A stretch of 48,846 nucleotides of DNA from a virus. Location of the stretch: IMG/VR virus record IMGVR_UViG_3300027857_000347, positions 1 through 48,846 of that record. One strand, written 5' to 3'. A program made the translations under genes and the position numbers. The notes under the pieces are model-generated. The model worked only from the letters and a program-made list of their open reading frames with translations, searched no databases and had not been told where the DNA came from. Each line of letters opens with the position of its first letter. Position 1 is the stretch's first letter. Positions 29,500-37,863 of this stretch are shown here, in pieces.

Positions 29500-29924
29500 A
29501 AGCGTTCCGGATTATTTCTCAAATAATCCGTAATCAGCTGCCAGTCGGTATGCGGATCAAATCCCGCCTTATCATCGAGAAGAACGCTAAAATAGAATTT
29601 CTTCTCGAAGTTGCCGGTGGCCGTGCTTTTAATCTCGGGATTCTCGTTGAAATAGCAGATTCTAATTCCATGTTCAAGCTGGAAGAAGTCAATGATGTCG
29701 GCGTGCTCGTTGGGATGAGCGGATGACCAAAGAATTATCTTTGATTCCGGTCGAAGGCTGATGGCGCGCAAACCATGGATGACGCCGTCATGGATGAACT
29801 CGTAGCTGCCGCGGGCATAGTTGCTTGGAAAGCAGACACCGTGAAGATCGATCGCCCAATACACTGAATCCCATCCGCGCTCCCTGGCGGTCTTATACGC
29901 TCGCTTGATCGCGTCGATTATCAT
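29496..29924 (-). CDS. HAD-like phosphatase
   Basis: 142 residues from ATG 29924, overlapping the ATP-grasp stop (ATGA). Motif I is YWAIDLHGVCF (second Asp replaced by His), motif II ILWSSAHP, motif IV LLDDKAGFDP. This is a phage HAD subgroup of unknown substrate, possibly a nucleotide or RNA-end phosphatase. The altered motif I may mean reduced or different activity. Confidence 0.75.
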   Translation of the reverse strand: MIIDAIKRAYKTARERGWDSVYWAIDLHGVCFPSNYARGSYEFIHDGVIHGLRAISLRPESKIILWSSAHPNEHADIIDFFQLEHGIRICYFNENPEIKSTATGNFEKKFYFSVLLDDKAGFDPHTDWQLITDYLRNNPERL

Positions 29925-30688
29925 ACAGCGTCCTCCAATGCCATCACCAATTTCTGAACATCGCACTTGTAGAAACCGGCGTTGGCGGCGCATCCAAGCT
30001 CTACAATTCCAAGCTCATCTCCAGTAACGTAGGTATCAAGCACGAACGCTCTTGCCGGCGAAAAGATGCCCGCCATTCGATTTGCGAAGTCGACGATGTA
30101 GTCATCAGCTCCCGCCTGCTGATTTGATCGTCCATTCAGCTTGTAGCGGCTGCTTGTCACCACCTTTCCATCTACGATAAAGTGTCGATGTTCCTGGCCC
30201 ACCTTCTTGGGCGTGGTGTAGATGATCTCTGTATCTGGCTTAACTTGCTCGTTGTCACCAACCAAAATACCAGCCTTCCAGATGATAAATTCTTCCATCG
30301 TCATCACCTGTCCATTGAAGGACTTATTGTCCAGCTGTGGTCGAATGAATACATCGGACCATCTTGGATCTGGGAAGGCGTGAGCTGCGGTGCAGAAAAC
30401 AGCGTCGCTGTTTAGGAGGTACGGCTTGAGGTGTGGGAACCAAACGCGATAGTCAAAGTTGTCATTGAGATATCCTCCAGGTTCCCAACCACGCTCTCGC
30501 GCTATCTTGGAGAGCATAACGGAACCGTTGGTGATAATCGGATTAGTCGCGGTAACTTCTGGAATCAGTTCGTGCGAGAATGGAACAATCTTGACCACCT
30601 GAAATGGGATGCCCATCTTTTCCAAGATGTCAAGAAGAACTTCACGTCCGTTTTCCTGAAAGAGATCCTCTTGAATTACCCAATGCAT
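29921..30688 (-). CDS. ATP-grasp domain protein (DUF4343-like)
   Basis: 255 residues: NGSVMLSKIARE, WEPGGYLNDNFDYRVW, VFIRPQLDNKSFNG, EHRHFIVDGKVVTSSRYKL, FVLDTYVTGDELGIVELGCAANAGFY. This matches an ATP-grasp family (DUF4343) seen in phages. ATP-grasp enzymes join a carboxylate to an amine or thiol; the substrate here is unknown. It leads the MazG-HAD operon. Confidence 0.82.
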   Translation of the reverse strand: MHWVIQEDLFQENGREVLLDILEKMGIPFQVVKIVPFSHELIPEVTATNPIITNGSVMLSKIARERGWEPGGYLNDNFDYRVWFPHLKPYLLNSDAVFCTAAHAFPDPRWSDVFIRPQLDNKSFNGQVMTMEEFIIWKAGILVGDNEQVKPDTEIIYTTPKKVGQEHRHFIVDGKVVTSSRYKLNGRSNQQAGADDYIVDFANRMAGIFSPARAFVLDTYVTGDELGIVELGCAANAGFYKCDVQKLVMALEDAV

Positions 30689-30690
30689 GT

Positions 30691-30891
30691 TTAATCCAAG
30701 AACTTGTGTTGACCTTCATACTCAAGGCCGTGATCTTCTGCCAGCTCGATCATGTACTGCCGGCATTCTTCCTCATCGTCAAATTCTCGACGCGAGGCAA
30801 GATCCCAATCGTCAGCTTCATAGTCGCGTACCTGCGCTATGGAAAGCTTACGACGATTTCCGGATGGGTAAATTACTCTCCAGCTAAGCAT
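30691..30891 (-). CDS. hypothetical protein, 66 aa
   Basis: The start at 30891 (MLSWRVIYP) overlaps the upstream TAG by a few bases; the longer frame has no ribosome-binding site. Acidic and helical (DDEEECRQYMIELAEDHG). The last codons supply the Shine-Dalgarno-like TTGGAT of the ATP-grasp gene. No family recognised. Confidence 0.6.
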   Translation of the reverse strand: MLSWRVIYPSGNRRKLSIAQVRDYEADDWDLASRREFDDEEECRQYMIELAEDHGLEYEGQHKFLD

Positions 30892-31189
30892 TACTATCTC
30901 CCACCTGCTTGCGCTCATGATCTTCGATGATATCCGCCATGCGTCGAAGCGCCTTAGCGATTGAATCGAATTTTTCTCGCTTGGAGATACCGTTGAGATC
31001 TTTACCGCTTATGACGTGGTGATAATTACCTGATGACTCTAACCACGCGATAGGATCCGTCCTAATGATTCCGACACCATCTTTCCAGTGGTACGTGGCG
31101 TAGAAGAAATGATCGATTGGATACCATTTCCAGCCGCCAAATTCATCTTCGACTTGTGTCCAGAATTGGTCGTGCTCAACTTCACTCAT
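30884..31189 (-). CDS. hypothetical protein, 101 aa
   Basis: Aromatic-rich N-terminal half (FGGWKWYPIDHFFYATYHW) and a helical C-terminus (FDSIAKALRRMADIIEDHER). It overlaps both neighbours in the operon. It ends with TAG. No family recognised. Confidence 0.65.
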   Translation of the reverse strand: MSEVEHDQFWTQVEDEFGGWKWYPIDHFFYATYHWKDGVGIIRTDPIAWLESSGNYHHVISGKDLNGISKREKFDSIAKALRRMADIIEDHERKQVGDSNA

Positions 31190-31409
31190 CTGATTCTTCC
31201 TCTGGTTCTACTTCGCGCTCGATTACTTCTACACCCAGCATTTCGCAGAGTTCACGGGCAAACGTAACGTGACCATCATGATATCCAGCTTCATAGGTAT
31301 TTTCCTCACCATCTGGTATCAGCGGCGTTTGAGCCATCTCTACGATGGTGTCAAACAGCGACAGCTTTTGAGCGCAGGTGCCAGCCGCGCACGCATCACA
31401 GTTAGTCAT
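31182..31409 (-). CDS. hypothetical protein, 75 aa
   Basis: The start at 31409 (MTNCDACAAGTCAQK) is chosen for GGAG 7 nt upstream and ATGA overlap with the membrane protein. It has a CxxC...C cluster and an acidic tail. It may bind metal. Unknown function. Confidence 0.65.
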   Translation of the reverse strand: MTNCDACAAGTCAQKLSLFDTIVEMAQTPLIPDGEENTYEAGYHDGHVTFARELCEMLGVEVIEREVEPEEESDE

Positions 31410-31696
31410 CGTAAAACTCCATAGTGACCCATGATTTGAGACACAAAGTACAGCGCGATGATTCCAGCGCCTAAGATCTTTTTCCACTTCATCACCACCT
31501 TGAAGTGGGTAAGGGCAAGCTGCTGCGCCTCGCGATCACCAAGTCGCGGGCCAGAATAATCCAATATTACGTCGATGTACTCTCCATGCGGATAATACAT
31601 GCGGCCCTGATGCTCCCACTTTTCGAACAACATCGGATAGAACATCCAGAGGATGGTCAGGGCGCCCTGAATTGTTATGAGAAACCAAAAGTTCAT
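31406..31696 (-). CDS. small membrane protein, 96 aa
   Basis: Start ATG 31696 overlaps the RNA-ligase stop (ATGA). Two transmembrane helices (FLITIQGALTILWMFYPML and ILGAGIIALYFVSQIMG) flank a soluble loop. Unknown role. Confidence 0.7.
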   Translation of the reverse strand: MNFWFLITIQGALTILWMFYPMLFEKWEHQGRMYYPHGEYIDVILDYSGPRLGDREAQQLALTHFKVVMKWKKILGAGIIALYFVSQIMGHYGVLR

Positions 31697-32721
31697 CGTG
31701 CAAGTCCATTTTGAATAAATGATCGCCCAGCTCGCCAGTGCTTCGTTGTCTGGACGTGACCCTTGCGGACAAACTTTGCAACGCTTCTGCGGAATTGAGA
31801 ATATGGAAAGCTGTGAGCGACTCGAACGATGTAACCTTCGTTGTTCTCCCACTTCAGATATCTTTCAAGGTTGCGGATGTTTGCGGTATCCCAAAAATCG
31901 TTGTAAAGCACCGGCATGGGCTCGATACCAAGAAGGTAAAACCATTCTACCGTATCATGCCACGAAAGGCAAACGTTCTTTTCATTCCAGATGCTGAAGC
32001 CGTAGAAATACGATCTAAGATTGTCATAGTGGATGGAATGCTCTGCCCAAAGGTTCTCACCACAGATGCGCCAACCTTCTGGTATCTCATGGGCGATGCG
32101 GGCGTGAAACTGCTTCACCCATGCCCTATCTTCTCCACCTCTGCTGTCGATGCTGCGCGCGTGGATGTGATCGCGGTACATGGTGGTATTCTCACCATCC
32201 ATCTTCTCGGTGACGACAACTATCATGTCCTTGAATGCATCAAGTTCTTCCATAACCTTGTCGTCATCAGTAAATCCAGGAGACCAAGGGAGATGGAGTG
32301 TGCGCGGATACTTGACATAGGGGGTAAAGAGATCAAGAACACCTCCTTCTTTCAAAGCCTTTTGCACCGACTCGTCAAAAAATAGCTCACCCCGACCTCG
32401 GCGACCATCTTCCAAGATGGGGTTACCCCACTTATCGTAGATGTGATCATCGTACAGATGCGGAGGAACCCAGATCTTAGTGATTTTGGCCGCGTGCCTA
32501 ACCTCTTCAACGCTGATGGTTGTTCGCTCGCACTCGAGGTGGTGTTGAGGGCAAACGCTGGCACCGTTCTCCAGATAGTATCCACCGTCTGGCCATAGGC
32601 GACGTTCAAGAATGTGGTGAGCATCTGCCGCGGGCTGTTCGCAGAAGATGCACTTGGATCCATCGCGGCGAAAGACGCTGTCGCGAAATTCTCCCCTGGT
32701 TAGAAGCTTTGGTTTCATCAT
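31693..32721 (-). CDS. HNH nuclease - RNA ligase fusion
   Basis: 342 residues. The N-terminal 75 hold an HNH-type zinc module: CIFCEQPAADAHHILERRL and CPQHHLECE. Residues about 165-330 are a nucleotidyltransferase of the RNA ligase group: VTEKMDGENTTMY with the ligating Lys of KxDG, ICGENLWAEHS (motif III-like), NEGYIVRVA (motif IV) and VAKFVRKGHV (motif V). RNA ligases of this type seal breaks in structured RNA. The fusion of a nuclease-like and a ligase domain suggests cut-and-seal or RNA repair. It overlaps the PilZ gene (ATGATGA). Confidence 0.85.
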   Translation of the reverse strand: MMKPKLLTRGEFRDSVFRRDGSKCIFCEQPAADAHHILERRLWPDGGYYLENGASVCPQHHLECERTTISVEEVRHAAKITKIWVPPHLYDDHIYDKWGNPILEDGRRGRGELFFDESVQKALKEGGVLDLFTPYVKYPRTLHLPWSPGFTDDDKVMEELDAFKDMIVVVTEKMDGENTTMYRDHIHARSIDSRGGEDRAWVKQFHARIAHEIPEGWRICGENLWAEHSIHYDNLRSYFYGFSIWNEKNVCLSWHDTVEWFYLLGIEPMPVLYNDFWDTANIRNLERYLKWENNEGYIVRVAHSFPYSQFRRSVAKFVRKGHVQTTKHWRAGRSFIQNGLAR

Positions 32722-33014
32722 TTACCCGCGAAGGCGTCCATGAAAAATCCGGTAACACCGGAGCGGACGTGAACAACTCGAGCAGTTCGACGGTGAAGCT
32801 TGCTAACGGAGCCGAGGTTGATAGCGAAAACAAGCTGGACTATCTCACCCTTGAGAAGCCCCATGTCATCTGTTTGGATGCCAACGCCCTGAGCTGATAG
32901 GTTAACAGCTCGGCACATCTTGGATTGACCGCTTAATTTTCGAATGCGAACGTCTGTTCGGGCGCGGTGGCGGATGTGTGATCTACGCTCGATTGATGTG
33001 TATTCGGCAAGCAT
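32718..33014 (-). CDS. PilZ-domain protein (c-di-GMP receptor-like)
   Basis: 98 residues. RRSHIRHRA gives the RxxxR motif, AVNLSAQGVGIQ gives (D/N)xSxxG, and RVVHVRSGVTGFFMDAF the closing strand. PilZ domains bind the second messenger c-di-GMP in Gram-negative bacteria. Asn replaces the first Asp of the second motif, which is tolerated in some members. A near-consensus promoter lies 25 nt upstream, so it is likely early. Confidence 0.85.
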   Translation of the reverse strand: MLAEYTSIERRSHIRHRARTDVRIRKLSGQSKMCRAVNLSAQGVGIQTDDMGLLKGEIVQLVFAINLGSVSKLHRRTARVVHVRSGVTGFFMDAFAGK

Positions 33015-33038
33015 TGGGAATACCTCAGGTTGTAAGGT

Positions 33039-33067
33039 ATTATATCATGCTTGATTTCAGAAGTAAA
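33039..33067 (-). promoter_or_regulatory. sigma70-like promoter TTTACT-17-TATAAT
   Basis: Minus strand, 25 nt before the PilZ gene. Confidence 0.75.
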
Positions 33068-33069
33068 TT

Positions 33070-33510
33070 TTACTTCTTAGGCTTGTGTTCCTTGTAATCT
33101 TCGTCAGCCTTCTTCTCGACATCATCGAGTTTCTTTTTCAGAGAATCGTAATCTACCGACTTAGCCGTAGATCTCTTCAGCTGACTGTTAAGCAGCTTGC
33201 GATCATCTGCGGTGTCGGCCAAAACTAGCTTTTCAAGAAAATCGATCTTTGAGTTGATGACGTCGAGTTCCGCTTTTGTTACCGGTCTGGTGTTTGGATC
33301 CAGATCTTGCTTAAACTCGATGAAGCTTCTTACGAGATCGATGCCGGTTTGAACTACCGGCTGCACTACCAGTAGAATCGCGATGAGAACCATAGCCGGA
33401 CTCTCCTTGGTCATCTTCGAGATAGCGGAAACCGGACTCGATACTATCTCACGAGTTTTGTTCCAGATACCCTTATCAGGGATTATAGCGCTTTCGATTT
33501 CATCATCCAT
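33070..33510 (-). CDS. single-pass membrane coiled-coil protein, 146 aa
   Basis: One transmembrane segment (SPAMVLIAILLVVQPVVQTGI, near residues 37-57) is followed by a long Lys/Glu/Asp helix with heptads (LKKKLDDVEKKADEDYKE). It resembles spanin-like or membrane-anchored phage proteins only in layout. No family recognised. Confidence 0.65.
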   Translation of the reverse strand: MDDEIESAIIPDKGIWNKTREIVSSPVSAISKMTKESPAMVLIAILLVVQPVVQTGIDLVRSFIEFKQDLDPNTRPVTKAELDVINSKIDFLEKLVLADTADDRKLLNSQLKRSTAKSVDYDSLKKKLDDVEKKADEDYKEHKPKK

Positions 33511-33546
33511 CAGGTATTTAGGACCGACCTAATTCCGGAGCCTAAA

Positions 33547-33572
33547 AAGGCGGTAGTTTTACCTACCGCCTT
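33547..33572 (-). terminator. intrinsic terminator
   Basis: A 10-bp stem (AAGGCGGTAG/CTACCGCCTT) followed by TTTTTAGG on the minus strand, after the 317-aa gene. Confidence 0.85.
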
Positions 33573-33577
33573 GGTTT

Positions 33578-34531
33578 TTAGACGATGACCAAGCTTGTGC
33601 CGCACTCGACACAAAATTTGCTGCTTGATTTATTCGTACGCCCGCATGAGGTGCACTTTGGTTTTGAAGAAACCGTCACTGGACGGGTTATCTTGTTCTG
33701 ACCAATTTCACCTACCAGGCGGACAACCATCGCGTGCTTTACGCCATCACCGTTGATGTCTGACACGTTGTGGAACTGCTGGTTTGAGATAGATCCAGGT
33801 GCTGTGATTCCAGCTTCATTGACTATCTTTTCTTCAGCTGATGGCACGAACCCGCGGGCGCGAACGGTGCTCTTGGTTAGCGAGGCATCCGGTTTTCTTC
33901 CACCATCAATGCCCTTTCCGTATGACATCGAATCGGATGTTGCCGCAGCTGAGCAATTTATCGATGCTGCCCCAGCAGAATTAGCGGTAAAGCTGCAAGA
34001 TGCCGAGTGCCCATCGTTTAGCGTGTTCATGTTGCTGGTGAAACCAGCTGAACTACCGCCGATTGATCCATACGTGATGTCACCTGGCGAACCGTACCAG
34101 TATGGTTTTGGCCAAACTGGCTTAACCCATGGTGTCGGTTCCCAAACCGGATAGTGCTGCTTGTATGGCGCCAGTTCCTTCTCGAATTCGAACTCAACGC
34201 GAATGATACCGTCTTCAACTTGAGCTCCACCACGGTGCGCTTCGACGCCGGCGGTACGCTCGATAAATTTGAAGCGATTTCCGGCGCGCATATTACCGTT
34301 CTTGAGGAAGCGCTCAATCTCCAACGAGGAATTTGCGTTGATGATGAATGAATCACCATCAGCTATGTCCTTGCCGTCGATCGAAATGCTTACGCGGCAG
34401 CGTACTGAGTTGAGGTTGCGAATTAAGAGGGAATATTCGTATCCGAATGGAACGAATGCGGTGTCCTTGAATTCTCGAAGGACCTTGCCATTTACTTTGA
34501 CTGCTATGGCTAGCTTATCTGAGTACATCAT
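33578..34531 (-). CDS. phage zinc-ribbon protein, 317 aa
   Basis: The N-terminal beta domain (IAVKVNGKVLREFKD...VPFGYEYSLLIRN) is followed by a Pro/Trp-rich hinge (HYPVWEPTPWVKPVWPKPYW), a Ser/Ala low-complexity part and a C-terminal zinc ribbon CTSCGRTNKSSSKFCVECG. I recall similar proteins in large phages, annotated as zinc-ribbon proteins of unknown function. Both a late box and a sigma70-like promoter precede it and a terminator follows, so it is expressed alone. Confidence 0.75.
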   Translation of the reverse strand: MMYSDKLAIAVKVNGKVLREFKDTAFVPFGYEYSLLIRNLNSVRCRVSISIDGKDIADGDSFIINANSSLEIERFLKNGNMRAGNRFKFIERTAGVEAHRGGAQVEDGIIRVEFEFEKELAPYKQHYPVWEPTPWVKPVWPKPYWYGSPGDITYGSIGGSSAGFTSNMNTLNDGHSASCSFTANSAGAASINCSAAATSDSMSYGKGIDGGRKPDASLTKSTVRARGFVPSAEEKIVNEAGITAPGSISNQQFHNVSDINGDGVKHAMVVRLVGEIGQNKITRPVTVSSKPKCTSCGRTNKSSSKFCVECGTSLVIV

Positions 34532-34624
34532 TTTATCTCCTATTTAACGGTGTTGACTAGCACCCAATGGTTTGGTTAAAGTCAGTTTATGTTGTCCTCA
34601 ACATGGTAATTGCTGAGTACGCAA

Positions 34625-34632
34625 TATTTATA
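34625..34632 (-). promoter_or_regulatory. late promoter box TATAAATA
   Basis: Perfect box overlapping the -10 of the promoter at 34627, about 94 nt before the zinc-ribbon gene. Confidence 0.6.
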
Positions 34633-34655
34633 CCCTATGGGAGATCAAAAGTACA
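34627..34655 (-). promoter_or_regulatory. sigma70-like promoter TGTACT-17-TATAAA
   Basis: Minus strand, sharing its -10 with a late box, so it may be used in both phases. Confidence 0.6.
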
Positions 34656-34662
34656 ACCTGAT

Positions 34663-35007
34663 TTAACAGCTGCTTGATTGCCAGCCATTGTCCAACATTT
34701 CATCCTCGGTCATGTAGCCGATATCCGACAGTGAAAACTCGATGTTCGCTTCAGTCGCGATTGCTTGGCACTCTTTGATGATGGTTTTTATCTTTTCTAC
34801 CTTTTCTTGCATGCTCGCCTTAGCTGTCTGCTTTGAGACCCTATCCAGCTCACGAATATGGATGTCAATTTGACGAAGCTCTTCTTGAGCGGCGCTGCGG
34901 CGCAAAGATTCGGCCTGAATGATGCCATTAAGCTCCCTTGCTCGATTTTGCAGAGCCCTCAAATCCCAACCAGACATATTTTGGGTTGTGTGTACTCTAC
35001 TGCTCAT
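34663..35007 (-). CDS. coiled-coil protein, 114 aa
   Basis: The start at 35007 (MSSRVHTTQN) has AAGGAG 7 nt upstream and overlaps the upstream TGA. Long helical region with heptads (RRSAAQEELRQIDIHIRELDRV). Acidic C-terminus. No family recognised. Confidence 0.65.
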   Translation of the reverse strand: MSSRVHTTQNMSGWDLRALQNRARELNGIIQAESLRRSAAQEELRQIDIHIRELDRVSKQTAKASMQEKVEKIKTIIKECQAIATEANIEFSLSDIGYMTEDEMLDNGWQSSSC

Positions 35008-35432
35008 ATCAAACTCCTTGGGATAATTGTTCGCCATTTCAACTTGTGGGCTCGAGCGCTGGTACGCAGCGCAACCCGGGTGTCAACCTCCACCGTTTCA
35101 AGGAGGTGGAGATAAATTCCTAAAAACGTAGGGCCGTGATCTTGTATTCTTGATCCAAACAAGTGCCACGCTATGTGATGTGAAGCTTCATGCAGCGCGA
35201 TAGGCACGTTTAAATAGCGGTCGCGCTGCAGCCCAATGACCATTTTATCCGGAATCGAAAACGGAAGATTTCTATTTTTGTGCAGCTTGATTTCTGGCGC
35301 GCTCACCGAAAAATAGCTGCACGCGAAAATGATTGCATCTTTAGCTTTCTTGAAGCTTGCGTTAGACACATCCCAACCGTTCGACCCTTCCCATCGATAA
35401 AGGTTTTTAAGCTGGGGATCGTTGGCGCTCAT
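35004..35432 (-). CDS. HExxH metallopeptidase-like protein
   Basis: 142 residues from ATG 35432 (TGATG overlap). VPIALHEASHHIAWHLFG contains the zinc HExxH motif, followed by a downstream HGPTFLGIYLHLLE with a third ligand His, as in small SprT/WSS-like metallohydrolases of phages and actinobacteria. Likely a small zinc protease; target unknown. Confidence 0.75.
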   Translation of the reverse strand: MSANDPQLKNLYRWEGSNGWDVSNASFKKAKDAIIFACSYFSVSAPEIKLHKNRNLPFSIPDKMVIGLQRDRYLNVPIALHEASHHIAWHLFGSRIQDHGPTFLGIYLHLLETVEVDTRVALRTSARAHKLKWRTIIPRSLI

Positions 35433-35599
35433 CAGTGGGTGAACGTATACTGCTCGACAGCGACGCATTCTTCTTCAATTTCAGTCCGGATAAGACCGAC
35501 GGTATCAACACCCATTTTGGCGGCGAACAGCTCCAGCTCGGAATCGGTAAGCTTAGCCATCAGCTTGCGAAGATCAGTAGCGACTTGGGTGACGGTCAT
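35432..35599 (-). CDS. small hypothetical protein, 55 aa
   Basis: The start at 35599 (MTVTQVATDLRKLM) is preferred because AGGA lies 8 nt upstream; two further in-frame ATGs precede it. Helical, Leu/Ala-rich. First gene behind the promoter at 35629. Confidence 0.6.
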   Translation of the reverse strand: MTVTQVATDLRKLMAKLTDSELELFAAKMGVDTVGLIRTEIEEECVAVEQYTFTH

Positions 35600-35628
35600 G
35601 ACATTCATCCTGTTTGAACTGATGAAGT

Positions 35629-35657
35629 ATTGTATCATGAAGTCTGTGAAGAATACA
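35629..35657 (-). promoter_or_regulatory. sigma70-like promoter TGTATT-17-TACAAT
   Basis: Minus strand, 30 nt before the 55-aa gene; weaker match to the series. Confidence 0.45.
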
Positions 35658-36851
35658 CTACTTGATAGTGGTGGCCTTCTGCATCAGCTTGATAACCTGT
35701 AAAGCTTTGTCCAAGATCTTTCGATTAGGATCATCTTTTGCGAATTTTCTAGAGAGAGCTAGAAGAGAATCGTGAGCCGCGTTAACGGTATTTGGAGGTG
35801 TCGAATCAGCAGCCGCGGTTACTCCAGCCGTCTCACCGGTCGGTGGTGTTTCCGCTGGTGTCGTCGGGGCTTGCTTGGTTGCGGCGGGCTCGCTTGGATT
35901 TTGATCTGCGGCTGGCTGAGCTGTTGGCGCCACAGTAGTTGCAGATTTATCGAAATCACCATTAGTCATCTTGTTGTGGACATCAGCATGAGCTTTGTTC
36001 CACTCAAGCTTTGCTTGCTTGATGGTTTGGGCAGCGGGGTAATTTACGATGATATCTGGATTGAATGCAACAGCTTCAGCATCAATATCCCCAGCTGCTT
36101 TGTCCATATATTGTGCTATTCTTTGTGCGCGAGAATTGCTGATGGTAGCAGCATAGTACTTGTGATTCATCATCTGCGCAAGAGTTTCTGGTGTTGGATT
36201 TGCCTGGTATGCTTTAGCCAGCTGTTGAGGTACATCAAGCAGAACCGTGTAGTCCTTACCATTGTTGTTGCTGATCAAGTCAGAAAATTTGTATCCAGCT
36301 GGTAGCGCCTTAACGGGAGCGGTGGATTTTGGCTTTGCCGTAGCTTTAGGTTTTGCTTTTGGAGCGGCCTTTGGTTGAGCGGGTTTTGCCGCTGTTGCGG
36401 GAGCGGCCTTCGCTAGATCAGCCTGGGCAGCTTGAACTGAATTAGGATCATTTGGTTCACCGGTAGCTGGATCTTCTAGCAGCGATATGAGGGAATATTT
36501 CGCGCTTTCGGTAACGCCGAGCAGCTGCTTAGCGAGCTGCAGGTGGGTGTTCGCGTCATTCTTGAGATAAAGAGACGTTAGCTCACCGCGATCGAGCTTG
36601 AGAACGAAGCGCGTTTGTCCAGATGTAACCGGTTTTAGAATAGATCCTACCACGTGGCCGAGTGGATCATCCGCTTCTGACGTAGCCGTTGGTCTTGCAA
36701 CATCCGGTGGTTCGGGTTGCGCCGGTTGAGCTTGCTTAGGAGCTGGCTGACCCAAGCCAACCCGCTGCTTGATAGAATCCAACCATCCAGCTTCAGTAAC
36801 TGACTGGTGAAGTGTTGGTTCTAGAACTGCGTACGCCTTAACGATCTTCAT
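35658..36851 (-). CDS. Ala/Pro/Lys-rich protein with MKIVKAYAVLE N-terminus, 397 aa
   Basis: ATG 36851 is chosen: the upstream GTG at 36875 lies where the late box at 36880 should start transcription. It has two low-complexity linkers (QPAPKQAQPAQPEPP; APKAKPKATAKPKSTAP) separating small ordered segments. The N-terminus resembles a cleavable leader (AVLE). Probably an internal head or scaffold-like late protein. No domain recognised. Confidence 0.65.
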   Translation of the reverse strand: MKIVKAYAVLEPTLHQSVTEAGWLDSIKQRVGLGQPAPKQAQPAQPEPPDVARPTATSEADDPLGHVVGSILKPVTSGQTRFVLKLDRGELTSLYLKNDANTHLQLAKQLLGVTESAKYSLISLLEDPATGEPNDPNSVQAAQADLAKAAPATAAKPAQPKAAPKAKPKATAKPKSTAPVKALPAGYKFSDLISNNNGKDYTVLLDVPQQLAKAYQANPTPETLAQMMNHKYYAATISNSRAQRIAQYMDKAAGDIDAEAVAFNPDIIVNYPAAQTIKQAKLEWNKAHADVHNKMTNGDFDKSATTVAPTAQPAADQNPSEPAATKQAPTTPAETPPTGETAGVTAAADSTPPNTVNAAHDSLLALSRKFAKDDPNRKILDKALQVIKLMQKATTIK

Positions 36852-36879
36852 TATTTTACCCAGGTTTGAGATCACCTGG

Positions 36880-36887
36880 TATTTATA
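36880..36887 (-). promoter_or_regulatory. late promoter box TATAAATA
   Basis: Perfect box, 29 nt before the chosen start of the 397-aa gene. Confidence 0.65.
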
Positions 36888-37181
36888 CTACCGGCGACGC
36901 TTACCCTTACGGGAAGCAGTTTCATCGCTGCTGTCGTAGAAGCTTGGATGCTTCTTTGCTACCCACTTAACGAATTTCTGAATGTGCTCGCTTTCAAGCA
37001 GTCGATCTATCGTGTGATAGTAGTGAAGCAGCTCTCTTTCGCTAAACGTAGCGTGAATCTTACGGTGACAGATTTTGTGAAGATCTACCAGTTCCTTTCC
37101 CTTAAAGGCTTTAGGGATAAGGTGATGGGAGTCAACGTTTATCGTTCCAAGCTCGCGAAGGCACAGTGGGCATCTGATCAC
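36888..37181 (-). CDS. HNH endonuclease, 97 aa
   Basis: CPLCLREL, then VDSHHLIPKAFKGKE and LHKICHRKIHATFSERELLHYYHT form a compact HNH domain with zinc cysteine pairs. The basic tail (SRKGKRRR) suggests DNA binding. It overlaps the GNAT gene (ATGA). A homing or host-DNA-degrading role is possible. Confidence 0.85.
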   Translation of the reverse strand: MIRCPLCLRELGTINVDSHHLIPKAFKGKELVDLHKICHRKIHATFSERELLHYYHTIDRLLESEHIQKFVKWVAKKHPSFYDSSDETASRKGKRRR

Positions 37182-37771
37182 TTGATCACCGCAATCAGTC
37201 GAATGTCTTCCTTCTTCTTGCGGCGCTTCATCTTGAGATCGTTGTAGAGCTTCAAGCTACAACTCAGTTCATCATTTTCGATGTAGACAATATCCTTGCG
37301 CGAGAGGTCCATGAGATCCTGTGCCCACACCGTGTAGCTTTCATTCTTAACCAGCTTAATCCAGATGGCTCTGGCGCGTATGTTTTGCAGCTCTCCGGAA
37401 ACCAAAATGATCTTGTCCTTGAGAACCGTGTCGTAGATAAAGCTACTGATGCCTTTGCCGCGTGCATCGGGATTTACGTACAGCATTGACACTTCGTGCG
37501 CTACCCATCTTGGGATCTTTGTAAGTGAACAAAAACCGTAGATAGCTGGATTTGCCTTGAGGGTACGCTTTGGCTTGAATGTTTTTGCGATGATTGGGTT
37601 GATCGCACAGTAGATCCAATCTCGATCATTGCGATCGAAAAATTTGAAAACGTGTAGCGTAGGCGTGATGCATCTAACCAGCTTACACCGTTTTGACAGA
37701 TAGCGCTTGTGCATCTCAGCTTCAAATTTGTGAAGATGCGTGCTGCGCGGCTTGTAGCGATAGAAGAACAT
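37178..37771 (-). CDS. GNAT acetyltransferase
   Basis: 197 residues. VSMLYVNPDARGKGISSFIYDTVL holds the R/QxxGxG-type acetyl-CoA loop, and NIRARAIWIKL the following helix. The Lys/Arg-rich tail (MKRRKKKEDIRL) is unusual. ATG overlaps the TAA of the upstream 30-aa gene (TAATG). Substrate unknown. Confidence 0.82.
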   Translation of the reverse strand: MFFYRYKPRSTHLHKFEAEMHKRYLSKRCKLVRCITPTLHVFKFFDRNDRDWIYCAINPIIAKTFKPKRTLKANPAIYGFCSLTKIPRWVAHEVSMLYVNPDARGKGISSFIYDTVLKDKIILVSGELQNIRARAIWIKLVKNESYTVWAQDLMDLSRKDIVYIENDELSCSLKLYNDLKMKRRKKKEDIRLIAVIK

Positions 37772-37863
37772 TACTTTCGCGTGGTCATTAGCGATATGGC
37801 TGCCGCGCCCAGCATCACAACAACCAGCAGCAATATTACATCCGGCTGTAGTAATATCGACAT
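37771..37863 (-). CDS. 30-aa single-transmembrane peptide
   Basis: Tightly framed by TAATG overlaps at both ends. The peptide MSILLQPDVILLLVVVMLG plus a short basic tail is one hydrophobic helix. It may be a membrane toxin-like or accessory peptide of the operon. Confidence 0.6.
   Translation of the reverse strand: MSILLQPDVILLLVVVMLGAAAISLMTTRK

Noticed and set aside
31738-32385. Plus-strand 215-codon frame
   Set aside because: It lies antisense to the HNH-RNA ligase gene, which has clear domains; no ribosome-binding site.
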